From NCBI GenBank assembly GCA_902729315.2, contig LR746272.1:5953827-6017826 (forward strand): 64,000 nt of DNA. Reading direction: 5' to 3'. The stretch's first letter is position 1. Every line of letters starts with the position of its first letter. The notes under the pieces are model-generated. The model was not told the origin of the DNA and made no database searches. It was given only the letters and a program-made list of their open reading frames with translations. This stretch comes from Spirodela intermedia. Lineage: Eukaryota > Streptophyta > Magnoliopsida > Alismatales > Araceae. A program made the position numbers and the translations under genes. This document shows positions 9,710-22,766 of this stretch, piece by piece.

Positions 9710-12143
9710 TCAGGCCAGCTTCTTTAGAACCGATACTATGTTGATAGATTTAACATCTCGTTGGGTCAGCTCCCTCTCCACCACCTTGTTGTACACGTCG
9801 AACAGCTTCTCGATGAGGTCTTCTCGGAAGTGCTGGCGCAGAAGAGGTTCCTGGATGGCCCTGATGGACATGGCGATGGTTCCAGCGCCCGTGGCGTCCT
9901 CCTTGGTCCCTTTGCCTTCAAACAACTCCAGACACTCAATTGCGAAGGACCCTTCTCTCTCCACTTGGACCTCTATTTCCTCGAGCGATGGGGCGTAGAA
10001 GTGGGCGTTGTACGAGTCCACCTCCTCCTCTCTTACCTCTCCCTGCCCAAGAGAACCATAGAATGCAGCTAGTGATGAGAGAGGCACGGCCTTGGATGTG
10101 ATGAGCAGGGGCAAGTACTGGGGTTGCCAGACTTTAAAGAACCCTGAGCCCATATTAAAGCCCGGAAAATGGACTTCAGGCTCTAGAGAGAGAGAGAGTT
10201 GCGAGACCTCAGGAGAGCCTTGTCGTCGGATGACGACCGGGGCAGGCTGGGTTGCCGCCCGGCTCACGGGACACATTAATAATCCTAGTGGACACCACGC
10301 GTGCAGTGATCGACTAAACAAATCCACGATCACTCCGCCGAACTCCATGCGGATTATTTATTAATCATCTTCTGGTACTTCACAGGGAAGAATGAAGTGA
10401 TGAAACTAGGAAGGTCGGGGATTGGAATACCTTGAGGACCATGGCGGCGAAGGCTTCGTCAAGGAGGTCCCAGAGGAGGGTGGCGGCGTCGTCGGAGTGG
10501 TCTCTGGTCCTCCTCCCCAGCATAATCAACGCCATCCTCGCCCCGGAGACCAGCTCTCGGGATCTAAGACGCAGGAAGAGACTGAAATCGTCCTGGAACT
10601 GCCGGAGGTACGACTCCTGCACCGGGAAGGAGCTCGCCGTAGACAAGTACGTCCTCCCCTTGTTGGTAGACTTTCCGTCCCCGTCGAGGAGGGAGATGGG
10701 GGCCTGCCATTCGATGAACACCGCAAAAGAAAGGGCTGTAGGCATTTTCTTGTTGAGACGTGGGGAACGCTATGTAAAAGAAGAAAAGGAGGAATAGTAA
10801 AAGGGCGGTGATAGGTCAACGAAATAATAAATTAGTTGTGAAATTAAACGAAGTGATGTAAAATCATCCTCGTTGGCGGTGTCGACGGGCTGGGCTAGGT
10901 TCTTGACAAGTTAGACCCGAGTAAGAGTCTAGGGTCAGCCAGGTTCGGAGAAAGCCATAAAAAATGGGTCGAATATGCATCACACCCGACAAGATGGACA
11001 GATATATGGAGAGAGACAGAGACAGAGACAGAGAGAGGTTTTTGTGACTGAATAATCTTCTGCAAGGCCCATAGTCAAGCTGGTGGGGAGAAAAAAAAAA
11101 ACCAGAGAATGAGTATGGGCGTGAACCTGTGAAGCTTAGGACTGGCCAGAATGTGTACTGCCACATGATGAGATTCTTACGAACATGTGTTCTAAGGTAT
11201 TGTGCTCGGATAATCTTAATGCCTTCATGACAAATATTGTGATGCTCGGACTTGATCATCGTAAGAGCGTCCCGAGGCCTGTTATAACTCATTCTGAATT
11301 TGGATTTAAATTCGAGTCTAAGAATTATTTGCTCTCCCTCGGCCAACAGGAGAATTTAGGAAGCGAGAAACCAGCACGATAAGATTTTGAGATCATCAAG
11401 CCTTATATGCCATGAATTATCAACTATTTTCTACTTTAAAATTTTCTACGATCCTCGTTCTACAGCAGGCGGGTTCACCGCGAATTATCTACTAATACGA
11501 GACTTTTTCGCAAGATCGATAATAAAATCATTTATCCCGCAGAAGATGTTCTTTCGTATAGATTGCAAAGTGACCCACCTGAGAGAGCCAATGCAGGCTG
11601 TAGGAGGAGTGTATGAAGTGTAGGCTGTTGCTGGGGAAAAGCCTCCTGTAGAAGGAGCCAGGGACGCCAGACATGAAAACCGAAGCCCCGCAGCCTCCCA
11701 CGGCCTTCCTAATGAACTCGGGCACCCCCACGAAGACGGAGTTGAAGTCGTTCGAGGGGAGGTCGTTCAGGAAGACCATGAACTCCGGCGGCTCGAGGGA
11801 GCTCTTCCGGCAGGCGTCCTTCACTGCGCCGACGAGGCCCTCCGTAGACAGCAGCGCGTTGGGCCCGGAGGAGCATCCCAGGTCGGCAATACTCAGACAG
11901 GCCGGCTGCACCGCCAGGAAGGCATCCACGACCGCTCTGCGGATCACATGCTTCACAATCTCGCGGTCTCTCCTCTGCGCAGGGCGACGGATCCATTCAT
12001 GAGGAAAAGAAGAAGATTTGAGAAGAGAGAGAGAGAGAGAGAGAGGGCGCAAGAGATACGCTGATAACCTGCAGAGAGGAGTTGTGGGAGTAACCAGTGA
12101 GCCCAAGTCCGCCATTCATATGGAAGGCCTTTCCCAACTCCAT
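9710..12143 (-). CDS. SABATH-family carboxyl methyltransferase, resembles CLAMT (At4g36470)
   Basis: Four exons: 12143-12069, 11974-11579, 10703-10431 and 10042-9710. All are phase 0, summing to 1077 nt and 358 residues, the usual SABATH length. The enzyme should transfer a methyl group from S-adenosylmethionine to a small-molecule carboxylate. Visible signatures: N-terminal HMNGGLGLTGYSHNSSLQ; the SAM-binding loop ADLGCSSGPN (55-64); FLNDLPSNDFN; PGSFYRRLFP; and the substrate-pocket stretch HSSYSLHWLSQ (147-157), with His where salicylate methyltransferases usually carry Met. The C-terminal half (GKSTNKGRTY, FLRLRSRELVSGARM, EEEVDSYNAHFYAPS, EGSFAIECLELFE) looks closer to At4g36470, the carlactonoic acid methyltransferase, than to JMT as I remember them. 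Salicylate, jasmonate or another acid remain possible substrates. The usual Val-Pro after WLSQ is Ala-Pro here. Intron 1 (94 nt) carries sense (CT)n; intron 2 is 875 nt. The downstream neighbour is the CYP722-like P450. Confidence 0.9.
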
Positions 12144-13022
12144 TGCCGGCTGAAGCTGAAGCTGCTTCTGCCACCCCCGTTGAGGGAAGGCGCGACCCTG
12201 TGCATCTGATTTCTTCCTCAGCTTTCCCTTTCTCTCGCAGTGATCAGGGGACGACAGCGGGCTGCGAGTCGCTTTCCAACAGGAGATCACCGCATGCTGC
12301 ACCCACATAGAAAACGAAAGGCGATGCCGGGTCAGACCAGGCTCTGAGTCCTCGCCTTCCCCTTTTCCCCTCTTCCCCACCCGCACGGGCTGATGATATG
12401 ACTACCGCCGTGGACGGTGGATCTCCATGCAGGAAGACTGCGAAGAAATTGCCCAAGAACCGTTATGACTCTCTCTCTCTCTCCGGACGAAGGCATGCTC
12501 GTCAAATGACAGAAGCTTCCATTTCACCACCGCCGCCGAGGGACCGACGAATCGCATTACAGTCGTCATCCTCTGGCAGCCATCTTGGCAAATGAGGCAT
12601 TCTAAGGTTTAACCAGAACCAGGTGGCCCCCCATTTCCATCACGAAATGACAATCCGTCACCATGGCACAACGGGGGAATCATCGTATAGTAGAACCCAC
12701 CGAGGCCCTCTTTTCTCCGATCTTCTCTGACCCGAGAAAGTGCTCCTCCAGCTCTCCCCTGGTCAGCCCCAGTCTAGCCATCCTTGAGAGGGAGAGAGCT
12801 GCAGAGTGAACGATCAGTAGACACCACATGTAAGAAGAGAAAAAGGATTCCGGGCTCCTGCACAAACTCGATCTTTCCGGGTTTCATTTCAAGCTCCGGG
12901 AGTTCTAAGATCCCGGGTGGGGGACAAACTGCGCTCTTCTTCGGGCTTTTCCAAGGACCCGGATAACATCTCTTATCAGCTCCAAGCTTGACAAGAACAG
13001 CCGACGCAGAGTAGAGAAGCCT
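12144..13022. other. Spacer between Tm-1-like gene and SABATH gene
   Basis: No gene is supported. The short frames on both strands show no family features. The spacer holds the Tm-1-like 3' UTR and presumably the SABATH promoter. A short (CT)n lies near 12471-12482. Confidence 0.55.
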
Positions 13023-16000
13023 TTAACGAATGGAAATCGACTTGTATAGCCTGATGGTGCTGGTGATGGCTTCCTCGACCGGCAATCTCTCCATGCTCGA
13101 TGCGCCGTAGAACCCGTGGACCCCGCTGGTGTTCTTCAGCACGAACTCCGCTTCTCTGACTCCCGAGATCGGGCCTGCAGGGTAGCAGCATCTGATCAGA
13201 CCCACAAAATGACGCACCTGTAGTAAGATGAGGTCCAGTCTTCGTTGTTTCTTCCTCGCCGAAGGATTGATTGATAGTAAATACCGCAGGATATAATAAT
13301 CACTGAATTTCTAGTTGACCCGTGCTGTTTCTTGCTATATGAGTCACTAGATATAGTGTGAGTCTACAATCTGATACTAGCTGGCTATGCTATAAATTCA
13401 CGCGACAATGAACATCTCCATGCTTCACGCGTCGGCGTCTGGTTCTGAGTTGCATTGTCAAAAAACCTTGGCACGATATCGGACCCGACGACAGATTTTT
13501 AAGCCAAAAAGAAGTCAAAGTTGCATGGAAGGAAAAATTGTAGATAGATAGTTTCCCACCGAAGAGAGAAAATAAGAAAGATGAGACGACTCTGGAAAGC
13601 CCATAACTTCGATAGATCTGCCGGTCAAGGATGAGATGCCGGCCCACAACACATAAGAAAGTCCCAAACAGAACCCAAGAAAAATCTTCATTCACCAACC
13701 CCAGCTTGGTGCCCCTCTCGGCACTAATTCCTCTCATTTGGGTGGGTTTGATCGGCCTAACAACGCCTAGCCCAGGTTCTATATGCGGGCAGGTTAGAAA
13801 AGACGGTGCACCGCGATCATCCTAAGATTAAAAGCCCGAAGAACTAGATCTGATGAAAGTCAGATAAGATGATATTTTCAGAATATTTTCTAACAACGTA
13901 TGCTATCACCGATGATCAATGGCAAGGAACGATGACGGCCGGGTTTGATCAGCCTGGCAACAACCAGCCAGATTAGAAAACTTTCTAAAATCAAATCATC
14001 TTGTGATCCAATAATGAATCAGATCTGCCATGTAAATCAAAGAAGGTGATATCTTTTCACAAGAAATTATAACGTAATACTTACACCCAGTGCTCCTCCC
14101 AGGAAACTACAAGAATATAATTTACCTCCATGACAAAGAACGATGATGTTGGGGTTGACTTTAGTCGCAGCATCTGCAATGGCTTGGACAAGAAGAACAC
14201 TATCGTCGAGGGAGATTGCAGTCTTTGCCCCTATCGATCCTGATGTTGTCAGCCCCATGTGGGCTACTATAATATCGGCACCGGCTTTGGCCATTTCAAT
14301 GGATTCTTCTTCATTGAATGCATACGGAGTCGTCAAGAAGCCCATATCATGCGCTTTCTTGATCATCTCCACCTCCAAACTGACAACAAATGCATAGACT
14401 CACAAAGTGCTTGAAATATTTATATCTATAAGTAGAAAATCGTTCACCAGATTGCGGCTGGAGAAGGCTACTCAAACCGACCTGTATCCCATCCCTGTTT
14501 CTTCCAAGTTCTGGCGGAAATTGCCATCGAAGAGCCCAACCGTCGGGAAATTCTGCACTCCAGAGAAGCCAATCTGCTCCAGCTGCCTCAGAAAGTAGTC
14601 CATTCGCCGGAATGGATCGGTACCACACACCCCGGCAAGAACCGGTACATTCTTCACAACCTACGCAAGTAAAAGTCAACAAGCTCAAACAAAAAAACAA
14701 AAAACAAAAAAAAAGAACCCAAGTATGATCTCAAAAACGATCAAGATTCATGGAAATCTCTCTTATCAAAGAATCTTTTTCTTTGGTGGGTTCAAAGAGT
14801 TTGCATGATCCTAAAGATGTCAGCAATTTCAAGCAAAGATTAAAACAAAAACTGGCTGCCTACATCCATCCCCCAGGAACAGATTTTTATATCAAATGAG
14901 TGAAAGAACTCACCGGCAATACTTCATTGGCCATGTCGACTACAACCGCGTTGGCATCCGCAAAGGGAAGTAGCCCGGCCAGTGACCCTCTTCCCGCCAT
15001 CCGAAATCGGCCAGAGTTGTAGAGAACTATCAGATCGACACCACCCGCTTCCTCAAACTTCGCAGAGATCCCCGTCCCCGCTCCAGCTCCGATGATGGGC
15101 TCACCTCTGCTTATTTCCTCCTTCAAACGCTGCAGTATGCTGCTCGTTCTCTCCAGGGTTTCTGTTGGAATCACCGATGATCATCAGCAGGAGGTGACCC
15201 TCTCTTCAAAAGCACTGAGTGCCCAAGATCACCAGAGCATGGCCTATGGTGAATAATCAGTCCACTCGAAATCGAGGGTTAAATTCATCTAGCGGTGCAT
15301 GTAACATTAATATCCGTGGGAGAAGATGACCTGTCTTCGCATTTGGAAAGTCAACGGGGCTCTTCAAGACGATGGGCCTAACAGAGATGTCCCCGACTGA
15401 TGGCTGGGGTCGTTGATGTGCTGACTTGGGAACACTCGACAGAGGAGGACTCGCATTCTTGCAGATGTGGCCGGCGAGCTCCAAGAACGAGTCAACCAGT
15501 GCTCCCGCAAACCTGGGGTCGTTGATGTGGTAGGGATATCTTCTCACCTGTACTAATCGAATTCTTCTTTACGATTGACTTCTCGAAAAACATATTCAAA
15601 AGGGCCAATCATCCGTCGCGTAAAACGTTGACACGAAGGATTCCATCATCCAGATGTGGTCGGTGGTCGGTACCTGGCGCATGTCGCTCTTCTCTATAAG
15701 TTCTTCTAATCCATCTATCAGAGCAGTCCTGGCTTCTGGACCGCAAAAGGGCTGTCCTGGGGCGTCCAAGGCGGATACACCCTGCTCCGGGAGGCAGAGA
15801 CAGACGCTCGACGAGGATTGATTCAACTTCTCTGCTATGAATCCAGCGATTTTGCTGTTCTCCTCCACCGTCGTCCGCATCAGTGAAATCTGCCAATCGT
15901 CAAACGTTTCACCGGATTCACAGCCATCCATGATGCAGAAGAAGAAGATGATCAGCTCGCAAATGCTTTTTCTGTGGAATCTCCAGGGAAACGATAACCC

Positions 16001-17831
16001 TAATCATCATTGTCGATAAAATGCTATTTAAAGAACACAGTTCTTTTGCACAGGATCAGTCGCTTGAATCCGGAGAAGTTTTCAAATAGGACACAGTTCC
16101 TTGTTCCTTCTTTGCACCATGTGCTTCCCCAAGAACATTCAAGCATTCGAATAAAAACCGAAATCACTCGAAAATTATCGAAAAGACAGCAAGTGCGAAG
16201 GGAAAACCCCTGCTGACCTGCTCGTTGTGCACGTGGATCTTCCGATGATCAAACTTGGAAGGTATGGTATGCCGTGGCCCAAAGTTTACCATATCAACCG
16301 CCCCTACGCTGACGACCAAAGGAATCTTCTTCTCAATCATAGCATCAAAGCGTGAGCTGTCACATGCCATGATCCCTCCGACTATGTAGTCAGCGACCTC
16401 AGTTGTTGTGACATCCAAAACCCCCTGCACAGATTAGCCATTAAGACATTACCAGAAAAAAAAAGTCAGACCCATAAGTCAAAATCTTCATGTTCTCGGA
16501 CTTTCAACATCTACGTGATTCCCCAAGAACCCCCCTTCCCCCCATGCAAACTTGAAGGTCAGCAAGACATGAGAATCGAAAAAAGTCAAACCTGGCAGCC
16601 AAAATCCCCATCTCCTCCTCAGTCCTTCCAAATCAAGAAAATTTTCAAGGCCGCCGACACAGATCTGAAGGTCGGCGAGGCATGAGAGGGGGAAAAAGTC
16701 AAAAACGAAAATCTCCATATCCTCTGACTTTATCAAAATCTACCTACTGCCCAAGACAGCCCACACAAATTAGAGGTCACCGAGAAAAGAGAGAAATAAA
16801 AGCTGAACCCGGAAGTAAAAATCCTCATCCCTTCCGACATTCAGTTGAATGCACAAGACGGCTCACACAAATTGCAGGTCAACAACACGCGATGCAAAAA
16901 AAAAAAAAAAAAAGAATTTTGACTAAGAAGTCAGACTCGTCATCTTCTCAGACGTCTAAAATCGATGCACTGCTCAAGACAGACTCTGCAAGTTTAAGGT
17001 CAACGACACATGAGGCGGGGGGGGAAGCGACCACAAGTGAAGCTAGAGGTCAACGAGACACGAGAGCAGAGTAAATCCCAGAAATCGAAATACAAATCTT
17101 GGCATGTATACCTGTATGAAGCCGCTACGAACAAGATCCTCCATGGCTCTTCCGCCAGTACCAGTGGCGTGAAACACGAGCGTTTCAAAGCCTTCTCTCT
17201 CCAGCCTCTCTGTAACTTCCTTCACGCAGGGAGTGGTGACGCCAAACATGGTGATTCCGACGGTTGGCTTCCCTGCCACCTCACCTCCATCATCAACTCT
17301 GCAGAGAATCTCCGCCACCATCCCCGCGGCGGCCGCCCCCGCCTTGGACAGAAGGACCCGGCTCACGCTATTGAGCCCACAAAAGTCAACGACAGAGGGA
17401 AACAGGACCAAATCAGAGGTCCCAATGTAGTGTCCGGTCTCCCCGCTGGCCACAGTGGAGACTATGAGCTTGGGGAACCCCAGAGGGAGAGCTCTCAGCG
17501 CAGAGGCGATTAAGGAGGTTCCTCCGCTGCCACCGATGCCGATGGCTCCGGCGAGACCTCCGCCGCCGTGGGCTGCGCTCAGGAAACACTTGAGCGCCTC
17601 GCTCATCACGCCGACGGCCTCTCCTCGGTCTGCGGGCAGCTGGAGGGAGGGCGGCCGCCCTTCTTGCTGTGGGCGGCTGGAGAGCACATCCTTCCTCGTC
17701 ACCAGGTCGAAGCCCTCCACGGTATCGAATTCCTTCCCGCCGACTGAAACGTCGATAAGGGTGACTTCCACCTGGGTTCTCCATAGAAAGGCAGAGGGCA
17801 TTGTGATATGCTGTGAATGGCCGTATAGATC

Positions 17832-17873
<42 letters not shown>

Positions 17874-18023
17874 TGACACCTTGGAGGAGCAGAAGCTGCC
17901 GAGGTAGGATCGGACGCAGTCGGAGAGGAAACGGAGCTCGTCCAGTTTCGTGTCCGCCGTGCCAATACAGAAGACCTGCCTGCGAAGGATCGACTGCCCC
18001 ACCTCCCTCTCCTTCCCCGCCAT
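13023..18023 (-). CDS. Tm-1-like protein: UPF0261 domain plus TIM-barrel domain
   Basis: Nine exons: 18023-17880, 17771-17112, 16424-16218, 15889-15674, 15547-15331, 15161-14914, 14660-14482, 14379-14126 and 13174-13023. All are GT-AG, totalling 2277 nt and 758 residues, close to tomato Tm-1 (about 754). The N-terminal UPF0261 half begins [14 protein letters not shown] (19-32) and contains [30 protein letters not shown] and [13 protein letters not shown]. The C-terminal half is the TIM-barrel domain related to PEP-mutase/aldolase-like enzymes, with [40 protein letters not shown] and [15 protein letters not shown]. Tomato Tm-1 is a cytosolic host factor that binds tobamovirus replication protein; the ordinary role of the family in plants is unknown. 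Everything needed for a full-length protein is present, with no break. An upstream in-frame ATG at 18083 would add 20 residues. I chose 18023 because [10 protein letters not shown] fits a normal N-terminus. Confidence 0.93.
17772..17879 (-). repeat. Tm-1-like intron 1, (CT)n in the sense strand
   Basis: A 108-nt intron. Plus-strand GA at about 17831-17868 reads as (CT)n in the transcript, close to the donor side. Confidence 0.85.
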
Positions 18024-20690
18024 TCTCTTCCTTTCCCTCCCGACGATCCTCCTCTGCCAACCCGCAATCCCTTCCCCACTCAAAAAGGTCAGCGCTTACA
18101 TATGATCCCCCGGCTACGCGGAGATCTACCCACAAATAGTAGTAAAGGATGGCGAAACAAACACGGTAACACAAATACGGATCGGGTATCTACCCCTGGC
18201 CTCCGAATGGCGAAAGAGGCCTTCCTCAGCACCCCGCCTTGCAAACGAATACGCTAAGCACCAACCCACAAGGGCCAAAGCCCAATTGGTACACAGTGAA
18301 CAGAGACCAGACATTAATGGCGGCGCAGGGGGTTCGTTGACTTCCCCGTCAGAGATCAAAACTGACGCCGTGGAGCTCAACCAGCTGGCACCATGTTTTG
18401 AATTGGGGGGTGCCCATCAGGATATGTCTTTTCATACTTATCCGAACTAAATATTTCAATTTTTTTAAAAAAGTTCATCATCAGCCGATCCATTCGGGAG
18501 CTAAAGAGGACAAAATTTGGGCACGAGTAAATATCCCTGTGCGAAGATCTACCTCATCGAGCTCAACGCCGGAGAAAAACCTTGCAAAAGATTCAAGGAG
18601 AGAACAATAAAAAATTATTTTTCGTCTTTTTATTTCTCAGATAAACACGATTTAATTCCCAAAATTAGTGCGCTTATCGTTTTTTTAAGCCTACATCAGA
18701 GGGAATAGTTGAGGCATGATATCTTCGCATATGTATAATAAAGCTGATTTTATCAATGGGTCGCCGTAAATTATCTGGAAATAGTTGAGGATTACGTATG
18801 CCAACCCAAACTCAAACTCAAAGAGTGTTGCCGTAAACACAGCTTCATCTCAGGGGACTAACTTCATCAGAGGTCTTTCCTTGAACCCAATGATTCCCCT
18901 GGTAAAATGAGAGGTGGGTATTTGATGATGACATTTGCTAAAAATATAATAATGCGTACTGATGGTATTACCATTAAAAAGGTACATAGATTTAATTATA
19001 TACAACATTTAATAAAATTTTAATATTGTAAAATTTATTTCAATAAATTCATAAGTCATGCTGCTACTCATGTGTTTCACCCTTTTTTTATCTATCATGC
19101 TTAAGTCATTTTCATTCAGAAAATTATCCATATGAACTTTTTTAAAATGGTTATTTCTTGGGATTTTATAACGAACGAGTGAAAAGACAGAAGGACTTAC
19201 CCTTATGACCAGTTAGCTGTTCACCAAGACCAACAACTATGAAATATCGATCCCTGCTACTCACTCACAAGAAAAAAAATTGAAGTATCATCTCACTTTA
19301 TATTATCTAACTTACAGAATTAACTTTCTATTTCATACTATGCTCACGATCTACTGAAATTAAAGCATGATTTATTATGTAATATGATCCTCACCTTTGC
19401 AAGTTCAACAGTCTTTCCCCTAAAAAATCTAAGCCGGTGATAATGATGGAATATTTCTTTGGCAGCAACCCAAATGTTTTTGCCACATGGAGTTTGCCAA
19501 ATCTAGAGGTGGGAAATTAAAATAAAATTAAATGTAGCAATGAATAAACATTTAAATTAGAGTGAAAGGGGCGGAGAAAATCACAAGGGCAACCTTAACG
19601 ATGGACCCATCTCGGTTCCTTGATTCGTTTCTTGAAGAATCTCCTCCATGTATGGATGATATGATTAGGTTCCCCCTGGGATGGTAAACACGCAGATATT
19701 CTACAACCTTCTATCTAGGAGGCTATTCAATTTCATTTAAATTTCTTCGGAAATGATGACCATGAGTATGGAAGGACTAACCCAAAACAACAGGAGTGGG
19801 ATAAATCTTTTTTAAATAAATAAACAAGGAGCCGTTGTTCCCTGTTAGAGGGAGGTGTGAAATATAATATATTTTCTTTTTCATCAGTTTGAAATTATAA
19901 AACTTAATTCATATATAACTTAACGGAAATCGTACTAAAAAAAATTCTAGCAAAAGATTTCCTTAATAAGAACGTATGACGGGACAGATGACTTAACAAG
20001 AGGGAGATCTCCTCCTCGTAGCTAAGAGCATCAGTATCAGAAGTGAGACAAAAAGGAACGACGGAGTGAGTGAAGAGGAGGGCACAAGGATGCTTTTTCT
20101 TCTTCTTTTTTCAGGACAAGCGCGGGAGGATAAACAGAGGAGAATATAAGCAGGGATAAAAGGAGGAAAGCGAGGACCAGAGGAGGCGACGAGAGGACGA
20201 GATCCTGATGCCTACTTGAATGAAGCTTTACTTCCTCGTAGGTCCTACTGTTTATGGGCTTCCTCTCTCTCTCTCTCTCTCTCTCTCTCGGTTTGTGTGG
20301 GGCTGTGGGAATTGGTCGGGGGCAGTGAGTGCAGGTATGCATGAAGCTCGTCCACCCGCCATTAATGGCTTCCTCGCCCCTGGGGACATGAAGGAACAAT
20401 GAAGATGGACGCGAGTAAGTGAATTAGTTGCCCAGTCGCTTTCCACAGAGTGAGAAACAGTGAGCGAAAGAGAGAGCCCCCGCGGCTACCTCCCCCCCTT
20501 TTGGTCATCAGGAATAGAGACCAAGACGACGAGAACATGTCCCTAAAACAAGGCAACATGGAAGACAACAGTCTCAAGGGGGGGGGGGGGGGGCAGTAGA
20601 CCCTCGCCGGGAATGAGGAAGACGGCGACGCCATTACTCGGCTTTACTCAACAACAGTAGAGAGAAAGAGACACAGAGACACAGAGACAC

Positions 20691-20732
<42 letters not shown>

Positions 20733-20748
20733 GAAGGGGGGGGGGGCG
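18024..20748. other. AT-rich spacer between CacyBP-like and Tm-1-like genes
   Basis: No gene is supported over 2.7 kb. The GC-rich 18.0-18.4 kb part is probably the Tm-1-like promoter and 5' flank. 18.4-20.0 kb is AT-rich with no long frame. 20.0-20.7 kb is GA-rich with a (CT)n at about 20264-20289, a run of 14 G at about 20579-20593 and (GA)n at 20695-20727, directly downstream of the CacyBP-like stop codon. Confidence 0.6.
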
Positions 20749-20887
20749 CTATGGGAAGGCCCCCTTGAGCGGGTCGGCTGTCTTCCCCGATCGGGCGTCG
20801 CTCCAGGCTTTGGCGATGGTCCGCTTCATGTCCTCGTCCCCTTCCTCGTACATGTTCTGGCAGCAGACGCAACTCCATGTCAGCCCT

Positions 20888-20936
<49 letters not shown>

Positions 20937-22766
20937 GAGAGAGGGAGGGGGGAATTCAGGCAGGAGACTCACCTTCATCAGATCCATGATCCCCCCCATT
21001 GGGTCCTTGTCCTTCTCCATGCTCGGCTTGAACTGTGAGAATAAACCAGGTTTAATTTCGTCACGATTAAAATAGCAACTTATGCAGATCAGAAATAATA
21101 AACTATAAAGATTACACCCGACACAAAAAAGAATATTTGCAACTAATGTTGCCCACAATCCAAATCAATTTTACAAATCCTTCGCCGAATGATAATGGAC
21201 CTACCCTAACGCAAAGCGGATGCATGAAAAAATAAAAGGATCGGCAAAGCGTCTGAGTGACATGCTTATTTCAATGTAACTAACGTCAGAACATGCCTTA
21301 TCCTTTGGAGTATAGAAGAAGAACGGATGCTTGACTATCTCCCCCGGCTTTGATTCTGGGCATCAAGTGACATAAATGACTACATATTCTTTGTTCATCT
21401 CCAATGCCGAATACGTCGAGCGTGATTGAAACTAAAACCCACTCCAGATTATATAATTTCAGGAGAATCGTTCACAAGAGTGCGAAAAAAAGGAGGGCTT
21501 TTTCAGTTCAGGCTGTTCATAAAACCAAAACCCCTAAATCATAACAAGCAACCATGATATCATCAGAGCGGGTGGGTGGGTGTTCAGTTAATCAGCTCCG
21601 GGGTCAAGATCCAGAAGCATGGGTTGAGATCCCAGCTGGGGGTTGCAAGGTCATTATTCACAAGTATGGGCCATAGAATTCCAGCCAGAGCTCCAGATTT
21701 TTAGATGAACAAACCCAAGATAACGGATCCACTTCCTAAGTTGGCTCCACTTTCTACGCCCTCATCCTCACCATCATGCGTGACATCATCAAATTCCCCT
21801 AACAAGCCCCTAAAAGATATCCACGGCGGCCAGAGTACCACTCGAAACCATATTTCTCCGTAAAGATAATGCAGTAGCAGATTCGAACCAGGGAATTCAA
21901 AGAGGATCTTCCTTGAAAATAATTTTTTGGCAGCATATGTGATAGCATTTAATTCAGAATCTACTAGAACAGAGGATCCACCTTGTCTTCCTTGAAGTGC
22001 AGGTCCAGCCAATTCCCTTTCGAGGCCTTTTGCAGAGTTATGATAACCCTCGACGGCTTGACGACCGCTCTGCATTTTCCGGGGTCGATTTCCTTGTTCA
22101 GCTTGGCTATGGCGCATCGGTAGTTCTTCCCTTGGACGCCGTGGAACTTGATGTCCACGGACGTCGGCTTAAACACGGCGTCCACCTTCTCCTGCTCCAC
22201 CCCCTCCAGGGAAACGTAAATCTGAAGGGATGGCATGAAGAATTTCAGTGTAAATGCCAACCGGGAAAATCAGGATTACGGTGGGAACCAGAGAGTAGCA
22301 AATGGTGGTCGAAGAGTTCGAAGAGGCCTAGGCCAAAAATGTTTACCCCGGTCAGCATCTCTAGAACAACGCCATTACCTTGAGCTTGTCGTTGTCCTGG
22401 TCCCAGCTGAAGGAGCCCAGAGTGACGTAGTTGAGCGCAGACGCCGCGGTCGACGGGGACGCCACGACGGTGGCAGTGGGGGCGGGCGCGGGGGCGGGGC
22501 CCACGTTCGGGAGCTGGGGGAAGTGTTCGAATCACAAATCGCATTGAGCGATTCCACAATGCAAAGAAGAAGAAGAAGGCGGAGAGGAGGAGGACGAGGA
22601 CGACGAGGAGAAGCAAAGAGTGAGAGAGGGTTTCCTCCACCTGGTCGGAGAGAGATCGGATCTCGGAGGAGAGCAGGGAGACGACGCGGGGTCTCTTCGC
22701 CAAAGCCCGGAGCCGCGTCAACTCCTCCAGGTCCAGCCGCAGCTGCTGCTCCTGCGCCTCCGCCAT
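20749..22766 (-). CDS. CacyBP/SIP-like protein (Siah-interacting N-terminus, CS and SGS domains)
   Basis: Five exons: 22766-22641, 22513-22379, 22221-21982, 21032-20973 and 20856-20749. All are phase 0, giving 222 residues, the same size as the Arabidopsis SGS-domain homologue At1g30070 as I recall it. The N-terminal 42 residues form a Leu-rich helix (LRLDLEELTRLRALAKRPRV), like the dimerising Siah-interacting segment. The CS (p23/HSP20-like) fold covers about residues 70-165, with NYVTLGSFSWDQDNDKLKIYV, KFHGVQGKNYRCAIAKLNKEI and WLDLHFKEDK. The SGS domain follows: MEKDKDPMGGIMDLMK, then NMYEEGDEDMKRTIAKAW and SDARSGK. Relatives bridge Siah-type E3 ligases, Skp1 and HSP90 co-chaperone systems; the plant role is little known. 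The start is the first ATG; a TTG nine bases upstream is not used. Intron 4 (116 nt) is mostly sense (CT)n; intron 3 is 949 nt. Confidence 0.93.
20857..20972 (-). repeat. CacyBP-like intron 4, (CT)n in the sense strand
   Basis: GA on the plus strand from about 20887 to 20947 makes up half of this 116-nt intron. Confidence 0.85.
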
